Shown: positions 1 through 7,381 of the stretch, in pieces
How positions within the stretch are numbered: the first letter of the stretch is position 1
Layout: each line of letters begins with the position of its first letter
Source of the DNA: Opitutaceae bacterium
Lineage (GTDB): Bacteria; Verrucomicrobiota; Verrucomicrobiia; Opitutales; Opitutaceae
NCBI GenBank assembly: GCA_016715765.1
Contig: JADJZJ010000002.1
Coordinates: forward strand, 136,018 to 200,017
DNA: 64,000 nucleotides
Direction of reading: 5' to 3'
Notes under the pieces: generated by a model
The model's database searches: none
Seen by the model: the letters and a program-made list of their open reading frames with translations, nothing else
What the model was told of the DNA's origin: nothing
Made by a program: the position numbers and the translations under genes

Positions 1-168
1 CACCGCCTTGCGTCCCAAGCGATGAAAAAGTTTGTGGCCAAGCTCTTGCTCAAGATTTATAATCTGCTGGCTTAAAGTAGGTTGAGTGACGAAAAGCTTT
101 TCGGCTGCCCGGGTAAAATTGCCCATGTCAGCGGCGGCAATCAGGTAGCGAAGTTGGTATAATTCCAT
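1..168 (-). CDS. LysR-family transcriptional regulator, N-terminal part (truncated by window edge)
   Basis: Only the first 56 residues are inside the window, beginning MELYQLRYLIAAADMGNF. This is the winged helix-turn-helix of LysR regulators, with the typical AAEKLFVTQPTLSQQI recognition-helix region at residues 21-36 and the ELGHKLFHR wing. The effector domain lies off the left edge, so the inducer cannot be read. It is transcribed away from a small membrane-protein gene. The spacer between them holds an OxyR-like ATAG-N7-CTAT motif, which makes a peroxide-type LysR regulator plausible but unproven. Its base composition is less GC-rich than the genes to the right. Confidence 0.85.
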   Translation of the reverse strand, partial: MELYQLRYLIAAADMGNFTRAAEKLFVTQPTLSQQIINLEQELGHKLFHRLGRKAV

Positions 169-188
169 AAATAAAAACGATGATAGAA

Positions 189-203
189 ATAGATAATCAC
201 TAT
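189..203. promoter_or_regulatory. OxyR-like LysR binding motif in divergent spacer
   Basis: The spacer between the LysR gene and the small gene at 230 reads ATAGATAATCACTAT, i.e. ATAG-N7-CTAT. This matches the OxyR half-operator ATAGNTNNNANCTAT at every fixed position but one. A further ATAG lies at 183-186. LysR proteins usually bind in such divergent spacers and autoregulate. The site is read directly; its occupation by this protein is inference. Confidence 0.45.
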
Positions 204-229
204 TTTTATTATTGTAAAGGTGGGTTATC

Positions 230-451
230 ATGGCCGCGCCGTCAGACACTGGCGGTAACACACCTATGAATAACAAAATAATCCTCACCTCGGCCATCGC
301 TTTCAGCATCATCGCGGCCGGCTTCTTCCTTTATAACGTGCGCCTCCCGATTGCAGCAGACAGCCTGATCGGCTTTGCGGCAGTCCTTACGGTCGCGGCA
401 GTGGCAGCCATCGAATACCGCCTCCACGGCCGGCGCTCGTTGAGCAAGTAA
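230..451 (+). CDS. small membrane protein of unknown function
   Basis: A 73-residue product, or 61 residues if translation starts at the second ATG (266, MNNKIILTSAIAFS). The upstream ATG is preceded by AAAGGTGGG at a usable distance, so both starts are possible. Residues 16-35 and 44-61 form two hydrophobic segments, followed by a basic tail ending RLHGRRSLSK, suggesting a two-pass inner-membrane protein with a cytoplasmic C-terminus. It is divergent from the LysR gene, shares its operator region, and is followed by a strong terminator, so it is probably the regulator's target as a single-gene unit. The family was not recognised. Confidence 0.55.
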   Translation: MAAPSDTGGNTPMNNKIILTSAIAFSIIAAGFFLYNVRLPIAADSLIGFAAVLTVAAVAAIEYRLHGRRSLSK

Positions 452-480
452 TCCGCGAAACCCAGCTTTGGCCAGTCCCG

Positions 481-510
481 GCCCGGAGTCACCCGACTCC
501 GGGCTTTTTT
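481..510 (+). terminator. intrinsic terminator
   Basis: A perfect 10-bp stem (GCCCGGAGTC / GACTCCGGGC) with an ACCC loop is followed by six T residues. It lies 30 bases after the small membrane-protein gene and isolates it from the sigma-factor operon. Confidence 0.9.
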
Positions 511-615
511 GTGCCCATCGTGCGCCGTGCTGCAGGCTGGGAAACTATTTGGCGATATTTTAGACAAACATCAGGTCCGATGACGCTTCCCAGGCAAACA
601 TCCCAAACCCGACGC

Positions 616-1131
616 ATGGAGGAAGTTTCCAACGATGATTCCTGGAAGAACTGGTTTCAGCAATATGGCCCGAAACTGCTGCTCTGTGCGCGGCAGTGGA
701 CCCGTTCGCTGGCCGATGCCGAGGACGTGGTGCAGGAAGCCTTTGTCCGCTATTGGCGACACCAGCGGGTGCTCGGGGGCGATCCGCAGGCCCTATTGCT
801 TACCTCCGTGCGGCGGGCGGCCTTCGACCTGGCCCGCCGCAACCAGCGCCGGACAAACCGCGAGACCCGCGCGGATGGCGGCCTGGAGGAAACCGAATCG
901 CTATTCGAGCCGCTGCCCGGGGCTGATGACCGCCGGCAGGCCATCGAAGCCGCGCTCCACCGCTTGTCCGATGAGCAGCGGGAAGTGCTCATGCTCAAAA
1001 TCTGGGGCGAACTCACCTTTGATGAGATCGCCCGACAACTGGGCATCCCGCCCAACACCGCCGCCTCGCGCTACCGTTACGCCCTCGCGGCCCTGCGCAA
1101 GGAACTGACCGCCATCGACTGCCATGGATGA
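616..1131 (+). CDS. ECF-type RNA polymerase sigma factor
   Basis: About 171 residues with the two conserved sigma-70 blocks. Region 2 includes SLADAEDVVQEAFVRYWR near residues 33-50. Region 4 includes LSDEQREVLMLKIWGELTFDEIA and the helix-turn-helix RQLGIPPNTAASRYRYALAAL near the C-terminus. It would recruit core RNA polymerase to a stress or envelope regulon. The ATG at 616 was chosen because codon bias begins there; an in-frame ATG at 580 has a weak AGG upstream and is the alternative. Its end overlaps the next gene by 8 bases, so the two are translationally coupled. That neighbour is a membrane protein in the position of an anti-sigma factor. Confidence 0.88.
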   Translation: MEEVSNDDSWKNWFQQYGPKLLLCARQWTRSLADAEDVVQEAFVRYWRHQRVLGGDPQALLLTSVRRAAFDLARRNQRRTNRETRADGGLEETESLFEPLPGADDRRQAIEAALHRLSDEQREVLMLKIWGELTFDEIARQLGIPPNTAASRYRYALAALRKELTAIDCHG

Positions 1132-1576
1132 CGAACTCCAACAACTCGAAGCCGAACTCCAACGCCTGCGTCCCCGCCGCCCGTCGCCGCAACTGCTGGC
1201 CCGCCTGACCGCCAGGCTCGCGCCGCGCCGGCCTGCCGTGTGGTGGTGGGCGGCCCTGCCACTGGCAGCCGCCGTGGCCGTGGCCTTTGCCCCGTGGTTC
1301 CGCCCAACGGACGTGAATGCACCCGTGGTCGCGACCACCCCGGCGGCACCCATGACGGATGCTGTGCCCGACGAGTACCGGCCGGTGGCCGCGGAAAACC
1401 TGCTCTATGCCACGCAGGACGAGGGCGTGGTCACCCTGACCAGCGGCGCCCAGGCCCGGCGGGTGCGCAATTCCTACGTGGACACGATCACCTGGCGCAA
1501 TCCCCGGACCAATGCCTCCCTGCGCTGGTCCGTCCCGCGGGATGAGGTGCGCGTGGTGCCGGTCAATTTCCAGTAA
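1124..1576 (+). CDS. putative membrane anti-sigma factor
   Basis: A 150-residue protein with a basic, leucine-rich cytoplasmic N-terminus (MDDELQQLEAELQRLRP), one membrane segment near residues 39-58 (WWWAALPLAAAVAVAFAPWF) and an exported C-terminal part of about 90 residues. No zinc-binding HxxxCxxC of the common ZAS anti-sigma domain is present. The anti-sigma assignment therefore rests on topology and on the 8-base overlap with the ECF sigma gene, not on a recognised domain. A PDZ-domain exported protein follows 23 bases later, which would fit a sensing module acting across the membrane. Confidence 0.5.
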   Translation: MDDELQQLEAELQRLRPRRPSPQLLARLTARLAPRRPAVWWWAALPLAAAVAVAFAPWFRPTDVNAPVVATTPAAPMTDAVPDEYRPVAAENLLYATQDEGVVTLTSGAQARRVRNSYVDTITWRNPRTNASLRWSVPRDEVRVVPVNFQ

Positions 1577-1599
1577 GCATCCAACCCAATAAACCATCC

Positions 1600-2622
1600 A
1601 TGAAAACAACCCTCAGTTATGTCATCCCCATCGCCGGGTTCATTTTGGCGATGCCACCTCTCCAGGGTCAGACCTGGGAGGAAGCCGCCCCCCGGAAGGA
1701 AATCAAAAAGGAAGTCCGCGTCATCGCCGAGGACGGGGCCGAGCCGAAGATCGAACGCCGCATGAAATTCTTCGGCCACCCGGCCGGCCCGCAGGAGATG
1801 GAGTCGGTGACCTACCTCGGGGTCCACGCGGCGCCGGTGGACCGGACCCTGAGCGAGCAGCTCGGCTTGCCGCGGGACACGGGACTGGTCGTGAACATCG
1901 TCTTGCCCGAGAGTCCGGCGTCCGCCGTGCTCAAGCCGCATGACATCCTCCTGAAGTTCAATGACCAGATCCTCATCGACCAGCGGCAACTCAGCGTGCT
2001 CGTGCGCAACCAGAAGGAAGGCGATGAAATCACCCTCACCATCATGCGCGCGGCGAAACAGCTCACGGTCAAGGTGAAGCTCGGCAAGCACGAGGTGCCA
2101 AAGCTGGCGATGTTCGACCGCCGGTTGCCCGGCGCCGGCGGCGGGAACATGAGCTGGGTCACCAGTGACGCCGGCCCGGCCCCCGTGGCGGAAGTCGATC
2201 ATGTGCTCGGACTCATGAACCTCGGCAGGGACGGCGGGCCGCGGGTCGTGCAGCACAACCAACTGGACGGCGATCGCATGATTTCAGTCACGGTCAACAC
2301 CGGTGACAGCAACATGGACTTCAGCGACGAAAAGGGCTCGCTGGAACTGACCATCAAGGACGGCAAAAAGGAACTGGTCGCGAAGGACCCCAAGGGCGAA
2401 ACCCTCTTCTCCGGCCCGATCAACACGCCGGAGGAGCGCAAGGGTCTGCCCCCGGACGTCGCGGAACGCCTGAAGAAGATCGAGCATATGCAGGGTTTTT
2501 CCTTCAAGACCGGCGAGGGCTTCGAAGGCGGGGAAGTGAAGGTCATCCGGCACAAGGGCCAGGGCATTTCCATGCCGGTCCCGGCGGAGGCGCCGGCCGC
2601 CCGGCCCCAGCAGGTGCTCTGA
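1600..2622 (+). CDS. exported PDZ-domain protein
   Basis: 340 residues with a signal peptide (MKTTLSYVIPIAGFILAMPP, cleavage near residue 23) and one PDZ domain at about residues 68-165. Its carboxylate-binding region resembles YLGVHAAPVDRTL, followed by GLVVNIVLPESPA and the HDILLKFNDQ strand typical of HtrA/DegS PDZ domains. No protease domain accompanies it. The rest (residues 170-340) is hydrophilic with no recognised fold. As the third gene of the sigma / anti-sigma-like operon it is a candidate periplasmic partner that binds C-termini of unfolded proteins or of the anti-sigma factor. That role is inference from context. A terminator follows. Confidence 0.75.
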   Translation: MKTTLSYVIPIAGFILAMPPLQGQTWEEAAPRKEIKKEVRVIAEDGAEPKIERRMKFFGHPAGPQEMESVTYLGVHAAPVDRTLSEQLGLPRDTGLVVNIVLPESPASAVLKPHDILLKFNDQILIDQRQLSVLVRNQKEGDEITLTIMRAAKQLTVKVKLGKHEVPKLAMFDRRLPGAGGGNMSWVTSDAGPAPVAEVDHVLGLMNLGRDGGPRVVQHNQLDGDRMISVTVNTGDSNMDFSDEKGSLELTIKDGKKELVAKDPKGETLFSGPINTPEERKGLPPDVAERLKKIEHMQGFSFKTGEGFEGGEVKVIRHKGQGISMPVPAEAPAARPQQVL

Positions 2623-2658
2623 AACACGCCGTACGCATTGCCCCCGGGCAAAAGCAAA

Positions 2659-2690
2659 ACGCGGAGCCTTGCGGCTCCGCGTATTTGTTT
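2659..2690. terminator. intrinsic terminator between convergent genes
   Basis: A perfect 10-bp stem ACGCGGAGCC / GGCTCCGCGT with a TTGC loop is followed by ATTTGTTT. It sits between the PDZ gene and the convergent DUF4199 gene and ends plus-strand transcription; on the other strand the run after the stem is weaker. Confidence 0.8.
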
Positions 2691-2713
2691 CGCGCCAGGC
2701 GCGGTGAAACGAA

Positions 2714-3262
2714 TCAGGCCGGCGGGGTGGCTTCGGTAAACGGCGCAGCGGCCGGCCGATTTTTGACGAAGGCGGCCACGACGAGCGAAATGACCAGATT
2801 CCAGATGAAAGTCATGACGGCTCCTGTCGCCGTCATCGCGACGGGGCTCAGCCACGGACGTATATACGGTTCGGCCTGCTCGATCTGGGCGGCGGACAGG
2901 TTCTTGGCCTCCAGTGCGGCGATTTGAGCCTGCAGGACCACTTCGCGGAAGTTGGGATCGATGTAGGCAAAATAGACGTAGTTGTAGACGCTGCCGAAGA
3001 GGGTGCCGAAAAGTCCGATCATCACCCCGGTGCCAAGGGCTGAGCCGTAACCCCAGGGCTTGTCGCCGGGCGTGTTGGCCCGTTTTTCCCGCATGCCAAG
3101 CAAAATGCAGCTCACGCTGATGATGATGCCAACTACGATGCTGATGTTTTGCGCGATCTTCAGCTTGTCGGCATCGGCATGAAAACCGGTGAAATAGAGC
3201 CCCAAACCGACGAAGGCTCCGCAGAGCGTCATGATGAACCCGTAGGTGATGCTGGTCTTCAT
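2714..3262 (-). CDS. DUF4199-family membrane protein
   Basis: 182 residues from the ATG at 3262 (MKTSITYGFIMTLCGAF). The longer reading upstream adds a tail with no coding character. Four hydrophobic segments are visible near residues 5-22, 38-56, 78-97 and 145-170. Between the third and fourth is the soluble stretch YIDPNFREVVLQAQIAALE. The pattern of four helices with a conserved Y-N-F loop fits DUF4199 integral membrane proteins, known mainly from Bacteroidota and relatives, with no biochemical function assigned. It stands alone, convergent with the PDZ gene. Confidence 0.7.
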   Translation of the reverse strand: MKTSITYGFIMTLCGAFVGLGLYFTGFHADADKLKIAQNISIVVGIIISVSCILLGMREKRANTPGDKPWGYGSALGTGVMIGLFGTLFGSVYNYVYFAYIDPNFREVVLQAQIAALEAKNLSAAQIEQAEPYIRPWLSPVAMTATGAVMTFIWNLVISLVVAAFVKNRPAAAPFTEATPPA

Positions 3263-3361
3263 GCGCGCAGCTTGGGGCACGCAGGAAAAAAAACAATGCC
3301 GCAGTGACCGGTGGCTATCTGGCGGGAGCAACGGTCCCGGCCCGGCCGCAAAAGGGCCGGT

Positions 3362-4201
3362 TCAGGAATTGTCGCCGTCGATCAGGCGGCCCAGTCCGCC
3401 AAGGACGGAGCCTTCCTCCCGGCCGCCGCGGCCCGTCTTGGGCGCCGCAGCCACGATGCGTCCGGCCAGGCGGGAAAAGGGCAGGGATTGGAGCCAGATC
3501 CGGCCGGGTCCGCGCAGGGTCGCGAAGAACAGGCCTTCGCCGCCGAACAGCGCGGTCTTGATGCCGCCGACAAATTGAATGTCGTAATCAATGGTCGGCT
3601 GGAATCCCACGATGCAGCCGGTGTCGACGCGCAGCGTATCACCGGGTCCCAGGCTGCGCTCGTGCAGGGTGCCGCCGGCATGGACGAAGGCGAGGCCGTC
3701 GCCCGTGAGGCGCTGCATGATGAAGCCCTCACCGCCGAAAAGTCCGGTGCCGAGACGCTTCTGGAAGGCGATGCCGATGCTGACGCCCTTGGCGGCGCAG
3801 AGGAAGGAGTCCTTTTGGGTGATGAGTTCGCCGCCGAGATCGCGGAGATGCAGCGGGATGATCTTCCCCGGATAGGGGGCCCCGAAGGCCACGCAGCGCC
3901 GGGTGGCCGCCTGGTTCTGAAAGACCGTCATGAACAGCGACTCGCCCGTGAGCAGGCGCTTGCCGGCGCCGAGCAGGGCGCCCATCAGGCCGGAATTCTG
4001 GGCCGAGCCATCGCCGAAGACCGTCTCCATGACGATGCCGTCGTCCATGTACATCATGCCGCCGGCCTCGGCCACGGTGGCCTCGCCCGGATCCAGTTCG
4101 ATTTCCACGAACTGCATGTCGTCTCCGTGGATCCGGTAGTCGATTTCGTGCATGGAATTCACCGGCCGGAGCACCGGCGGCATGGGATCGGATGGACTCA
4201 T
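3362..4201 (-). CDS. TIGR00266 / AIM24-family protein
   Basis: 279 residues. The all-beta, glycine-rich pattern of the AIM24/TIGR00266 family is clear: VEIELDPGEATVAEAGGMMYMD near residues 32-53, GLMGALLGAGKRLLTGESLF near 71-90, then LGTGLFGGEGFIMQRLTG and GIKTALFGGEGLFFATL. Bacterial members are cytosolic double-stranded beta-helix proteins of unknown function, and the mitochondrial relative AIM24 helps cristae organisation. The C-terminal 25 residues (GRGGREEGSVLGG) are flexible and probably lineage-specific. A small membrane-protein gene lies just upstream on the same strand and may be co-transcribed. Confidence 0.85.
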   Translation of the reverse strand: MSPSDPMPPVLRPVNSMHEIDYRIHGDDMQFVEIELDPGEATVAEAGGMMYMDDGIVMETVFGDGSAQNSGLMGALLGAGKRLLTGESLFMTVFQNQAATRRCVAFGAPYPGKIIPLHLRDLGGELITQKDSFLCAAKGVSIGIAFQKRLGTGLFGGEGFIMQRLTGDGLAFVHAGGTLHERSLGPGDTLRVDTGCIVGFQPTIDYDIQFVGGIKTALFGGEGLFFATLRGPGRIWLQSLPFSRLAGRIVAAAPKTGRGGREEGSVLGGLGRLIDGDNS

Positions 4202-4226
4202 GTCAAAGAAACTGACTGCGACCTAA

Positions 4227-4484
4227 TCAGGCGGCAAGACTGCCGGCCGTGGTGCGGCGGTGACGGATGACCTGGGCGCGGGAAGGGAAGCGGGCGAGGC
4301 CCATGCGGCGGCTCGGCTCCCAGTTGCGGCGGCGGGGCGAGTAGTCGCGGACGACGCCGGCCAGGAAGAGCACGCCGGCGAGGGCGGCATAGGAGGCGGT
4401 TGATTCAAGCCCGAGTGACAGGCTGAGGGTGAAAAGGCCAACCCCCAAAAGGGCGGCGGCGACGGTGTAGTTGAGAAGTTTCAT
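4227..4484 (-). CDS. small membrane protein, paralogue of the one at 20895-21167
   Basis: 85 residues from the ATG at 4484. Two membrane helices (residues 6-24 and 29-46) are followed by a basic tail with YSPRRRNWEPSRR. The protein at 20895-21167 has the same plan: an MK-L-N start, an AAAL-G first helix, a second helix ending ALVAWTLAQ and the tail YEPRKRPLW. The two are evidently paralogues of a short two-pass family with a conserved Y-x-P-R-[RK]-R motif on the cytoplasmic side. Function unknown. It is upstream of and collinear with the AIM24-family gene. Confidence 0.55.
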   Translation of the reverse strand: MKLLNYTVAAALLGVGLFTLSLSLGLESTASYAALAGVLFLAGVVRDYSPRRRNWEPSRRMGLARFPSRAQVIRHRRTTAGSLAA

Positions 4485-4553
4485 GGCGGGTGTGTTTTGA
4501 TTCACGGTGGTGGGTTTGATGCACCTAAAACGCCAGCCAGGCGGCAAAGTTAC

Positions 4554-4584
4554 AAAAAAAACCGCCCCGGATGAGGAGCGGTTT
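4554..4584 (-). terminator. intrinsic terminator for the phosphodiesterase operon
   Basis: On the minus strand, AAACCGCTCC-TCATCC-GGGGCGGTTT (one wobble pair) runs into a T tract, 27 bases beyond the phosphodiesterase stop codon. It ends the TatA-Smr-phosphodiesterase transcript. Confidence 0.75.
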
Positions 4585-4610
4585 ACGGGCTGGATGAACG
4601 GCGTTTTCAG

Positions 4611-5855
4611 TCAGTCCCGCAGCACGGCGCGCACCAGGCGGTCATCGCCATCATTCGGCGCCGGGACGAGGCCGAGCGCGGCGCACAGCAGATTGTAGAC
4701 GTGGACATTTTCCACGGCCCCGATGGTCACGCCGGACTTGAAGGACGGTCCTTGGGCAATGAATACGGCGCCCATTGCCTCCAACTGCGGGTCGTAACCG
4801 TGATCACCCTTGAGGTAGCGACTGCGGTAACGCTCGAACTCGGCGCGGCGGTGCACATGCCAGCCTTCATCGGGCAGGATCCACACGTCCGGGGTGCGCG
4901 GTGTCGGGCGGACATGCAGTCCGGGCGGCAGGTCTGCCGTGCGCAGGACCCGCGCATGCGGGAGCGGGGCCAGTCTGGCCACGAGGGCGTCGATGTCGCC
5001 AGCGGGGGCGCGCAGGCCGGTGACCGAGCCGGAGAAATCGATCTGCACGGTGGCGGGATCGATGTAATCATCCAGCACCACCACCCGCTCCGCGTCGCAG
5101 CCGGTCATGCCGTGGTCGGAAACGATGACGAGGTTGGCGGGAATCTGTTCCGCCTCCAGCCTGGCCACCATGGCCCCGACGCGTCCGTCGAGCAGCCTGA
5201 CGGCCGCCGCGAGTTCCGGCGAATCGGGGCCGAAGGCGTGGCCGGCGCTGTTGGTTTCCTCCAGATAAAAGGCCACCAGGGCGGGGCGCTCACCGGCCGG
5301 GAGTCGCAGCCAGGCCATGACCGTGTCGAGCCGCTGCGCAAACGGGACGCTGTAGTTGTAGGGATACCAGAAAGTGGGGCGAACCCCGTGGAGCTCGGCC
5401 TCGGACCCGACCCAGAAATAGCACGCGCTCTTCCGGCCCTGGCGGACGGCCGTGATCCAGATGGGTTCGCCGCCCCACCAGCGCGGGTTGCGATTGGCGC
5501 CAGGATTGCGGTAGCCAAAAACCTCGCCGGTGGAGGCGTCCAGCATGTCGTTGTTAACGATGCCGTGGTGGGTGGGGTACAGGCCGGTGGCGAGGGAGTA
5601 ATGATTGGGAAAGGTGTTGGAGGGGAAAACCGGCGTCAGGCGCCGGGCCGTCACGCCATGGGCCATCAACCGGCGCAGGTTGGGGGTCTCCCCGGGGTAC
5701 TTGGCGCAGTAATCCCAGCGAAAGCCGTCCAGCGAGATGAGGATGAGCGGCGGGGTGGATGACTCCGGTTGGCTGGCGAAGAGGGAACCCGCCAGCAACG
5801 TTCCGAGGAGCGCCAGCGCATGGACCAGGTTGCGAAAACGAAACAGGCGATTCAT
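4611..5855 (-). CDS. exported type I phosphodiesterase / nucleotide pyrophosphatase (ENPP-like)
   Basis: 414 residues from ATG 5855, with a signal peptide (MNRLFRFRNLVHALALLGTLL). The alkaline-phosphatase-superfamily core is complete. The first metal ligand is in LILISLDGFRWDY. The nucleophilic threonine is in VFPSNTFPNHYSLATGLYP. Further ligands are in NSAGHAFGPDS, VIVSDHGM and LKGDHGYDP. ENPP enzymes hydrolyse phosphodiester or pyrophosphate bonds of nucleotides, lysophospholipids or sugar nucleotides with two zinc ions in the periplasm; the substrate cannot be read here. The ATG overlaps the Smr gene stop (ATGA), so translation is coupled. The length fits bacterial ENPP proteins. Confidence 0.88.
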   Translation of the reverse strand: MNRLFRFRNLVHALALLGTLLAGSLFASQPESSTPPLILISLDGFRWDYCAKYPGETPNLRRLMAHGVTARRLTPVFPSNTFPNHYSLATGLYPTHHGIVNNDMLDASTGEVFGYRNPGANRNPRWWGGEPIWITAVRQGRKSACYFWVGSEAELHGVRPTFWYPYNYSVPFAQRLDTVMAWLRLPAGERPALVAFYLEETNSAGHAFGPDSPELAAAVRLLDGRVGAMVARLEAEQIPANLVIVSDHGMTGCDAERVVVLDDYIDPATVQIDFSGSVTGLRAPAGDIDALVARLAPLPHARVLRTADLPPGLHVRPTPRTPDVWILPDEGWHVHRRAEFERYRSRYLKGDHGYDPQLEAMGAVFIAQGPSFKSGVTIGAVENVHVYNLLCAALGLVPAPNDGDDRLVRAVLRD

Positions 5856-6139
5856 GGGCGAAGGGTCACCAGGGTTGCGCCCCAGCCGCCGGATTGTTCG
5901 TTGCCGGACCGGTAGCTGAGGACCAGGGGAGAGCGTTTCAGCAGGGCATGCACCGTGGCGCGCAGGGTGCCCGTGCCCTTGCCGTGGATGATGCGCACCT
6001 CGTGCAGGTGGCGCGCGGCACATTCACCCAGATAGGCGGGGATGAGTTCGCCGAGATCCTCGGGCCGGAAGGTATGCAGATCCAGCTCGCCCGTGATGGG
6101 CAGCACCACCGGGGCGGGCGCTGGATCCTGCCGGCTCAC
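5852..6139 (-). CDS. Smr-domain protein
   Basis: 95 residues, essentially one Smr domain. The two signature motifs are LDLHTFRPED (residues 19-28) and IIHGKGTGTLRATVHALL (residues 50-67). Smr domains from MutS2 and small stand-alone proteins are endonucleases acting on branched DNA or on RNA, and are linked to ribosome rescue in MutS2/SmrB-type proteins. The start codon is GTG and overlaps the tatA stop as GTGA; the 3' end overlaps the phosphodiesterase start as ATGA. The gene is therefore sandwiched in a tightly coupled three-gene operon of unrelated functions. Confidence 0.88.
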   Translation of the reverse strand: MSRQDPAPAPVVLPITGELDLHTFRPEDLGELIPAYLGECAARHLHEVRIIHGKGTGTLRATVHALLKRSPLVLSYRSGNEQSGGWGATLVTLRP

Positions 6140-6423
6140 GTGTGCGGCGGTTCCTGCCGGTCGGCCGGTGCGGTTCCCGGCGGGGCGAGGGGCTTGCCCG
6201 GCGCATTGGCCGGCGTGTCCGGGGTTTCCTCGATGGCGCGCTTGAACTCCTCCTCGACCCCGCTCGCGGCCTTTTTGAATTCCCGCAGCGACTTGCCCAT
6301 GCCCTTGGCGAGTTCCGGCAGCTTCTGCCCGCCGAACAGGAGCAGCACCACGAACATGATCATCAGCAGCTCGGGGCCGCCGATGCCTTCGATGAAGGCG
6401 AAGGAGAGTGGACAGGTGCTCAT
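6136..6423 (-). CDS. tatA: Sec-independent translocase TatA/E-type subunit
   Basis: 95 residues with the TatA layout. A single N-terminal membrane helix (residues 15-31, GPELLMIMFVVLLLFGG) follows the FIEGIGGPEL entry. Next come the hinge and amphipathic helix KLPELAKGMGKSLREFKKAA, then an acidic, proline-rich flexible tail. TatA multimers form the pore-like assembly that exports folded twin-arginine proteins with TatC and TatB. No tatC is in the window, so it is encoded elsewhere. First gene of the operon with the Smr and phosphodiesterase genes. The FGxxKLPEL motif makes the assignment secure; TatA versus TatE or TatB cannot be separated by sequence alone. Confidence 0.9.
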   Translation of the reverse strand: MSTCPLSFAFIEGIGGPELLMIMFVVLLLFGGQKLPELAKGMGKSLREFKKAASGVEEEFKRAIEETPDTPANAPGKPLAPPGTAPADRQEPPHT

Positions 6424-6477
6424 GGTCGCAATCTGACGGGTTTCAGGGAAAAATGTAACGGAGAAAAATGCGCAAAC

Positions 6478-7308
6478 TCAGCGCCGGGCCGACTGCCGGT
6501 TGCGCCAGTCCCGCGGGCTGGCGCCGTTGTGGCGCCGGAAGCGCAGGGTGAAATAGAAGGGATTCTCGAATCCCACCTGCCGGGCAATGACCGAGACGGG
6601 CTCCTGCGTGAACTCCAGCAGCTGGCGCGCCCGGGTGAGCCGCTGCAGTTCCAGGTAACGCTGGGGCGTCTGGCCGGTCTGCGTGCGAAACAGGTGGGCA
6701 AAGCGCGAGGGCGACAGGCCGCACTGGGTGGCAATCTTGGCCACGGTCAGCGGGGCCGGGAAATTTTCGCAGATGAAGGCCAGCGAACGGCTGATCCGGT
6801 GGTCGAGACCCGCCGCCGCGCCGCGCGGGTTCGCCTGTTCGCACCGCAGCAGGATTTCCTCGAGGGCGTTCAAGGCCAGCGGTTCGCGCAACCGGCTCGG
6901 ACCGGAGTTGAGCCGGACCAGTTCGCGAAAGCGCCGGACGATCCGGTAGCGCGAGTCATCCCCGGCGAGTGGCAGCCGCATCACGCCCGGCGCGGCCTCG
7001 GGCCAGTCCAGCAGCTCCAGCCAGGCGGGCCGCGGAATGAAATGCGCCCAGAAGAGCTCCCATTGCGGGTGGCCGCGGGCGGTGCCGTAGTCATGGAGCA
7101 CGTTGGGTTTCAGCAGGATCATGTCCCCCGGACCGGCCGGCAGCTCGCCGTCCGCATGGCCGAAGCGTCCGCGCCCGCTGGCGGTGTACACGAGCAGCCA
7201 GTCATGGGTGCCGGTTTCCCGATAGGTGGCGTAGCGCGGACCCTTGTGGAAATGACCGGTCACGAGCGGACCGGCGGGCGGGGCGGGAGTTTCGGCGGGA
7301 TGGGGCAC
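6478..7308 (-). CDS. AraC-family transcriptional regulator
   Basis: 276 residues. An N-terminal cupin-like sensor (DWLLVYTASGRGRFGHADG... GDMILLKPNVLHDYG) of the arabinose-binding type is followed by a C-terminal double helix-turn-helix from about residue 165, with LTVAKIATQCGLSPSRFAHLFRTQTG and then SVIARQVGFENPFYFTLRFRRHNG. Such proteins usually sense sugars and activate nearby catabolic genes. It is divergent from the PhyH dioxygenase gene across a 73-base, AT-rich spacer, so that gene is the obvious candidate target. The ligand is unknown. Confidence 0.88.
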   Translation of the reverse strand: MPHPAETPAPPAGPLVTGHFHKGPRYATYRETGTHDWLLVYTASGRGRFGHADGELPAGPGDMILLKPNVLHDYGTARGHPQWELFWAHFIPRPAWLELLDWPEAAPGVMRLPLAGDDSRYRIVRRFRELVRLNSGPSRLREPLALNALEEILLRCEQANPRGAAAGLDHRISRSLAFICENFPAPLTVAKIATQCGLSPSRFAHLFRTQTGQTPQRYLELQRLTRARQLLEFTQEPVSVIARQVGFENPFYFTLRFRRHNGASPRDWRNRQSARR

Positions 7309-7381
7309 GGCAGGAGGATATTATAGGTATTTGATGGTAGGCTTTATGGCGGTAAGCGCCCAAAGGTGCTAGGATATTTGC

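Noticed and set aside
4500..4610. tRNA or small RNA in the spacer with the AACCGC hairpin
   Set aside because: The hairpin with T-run is explained as a minus-strand terminator; no cloverleaf can be formed.
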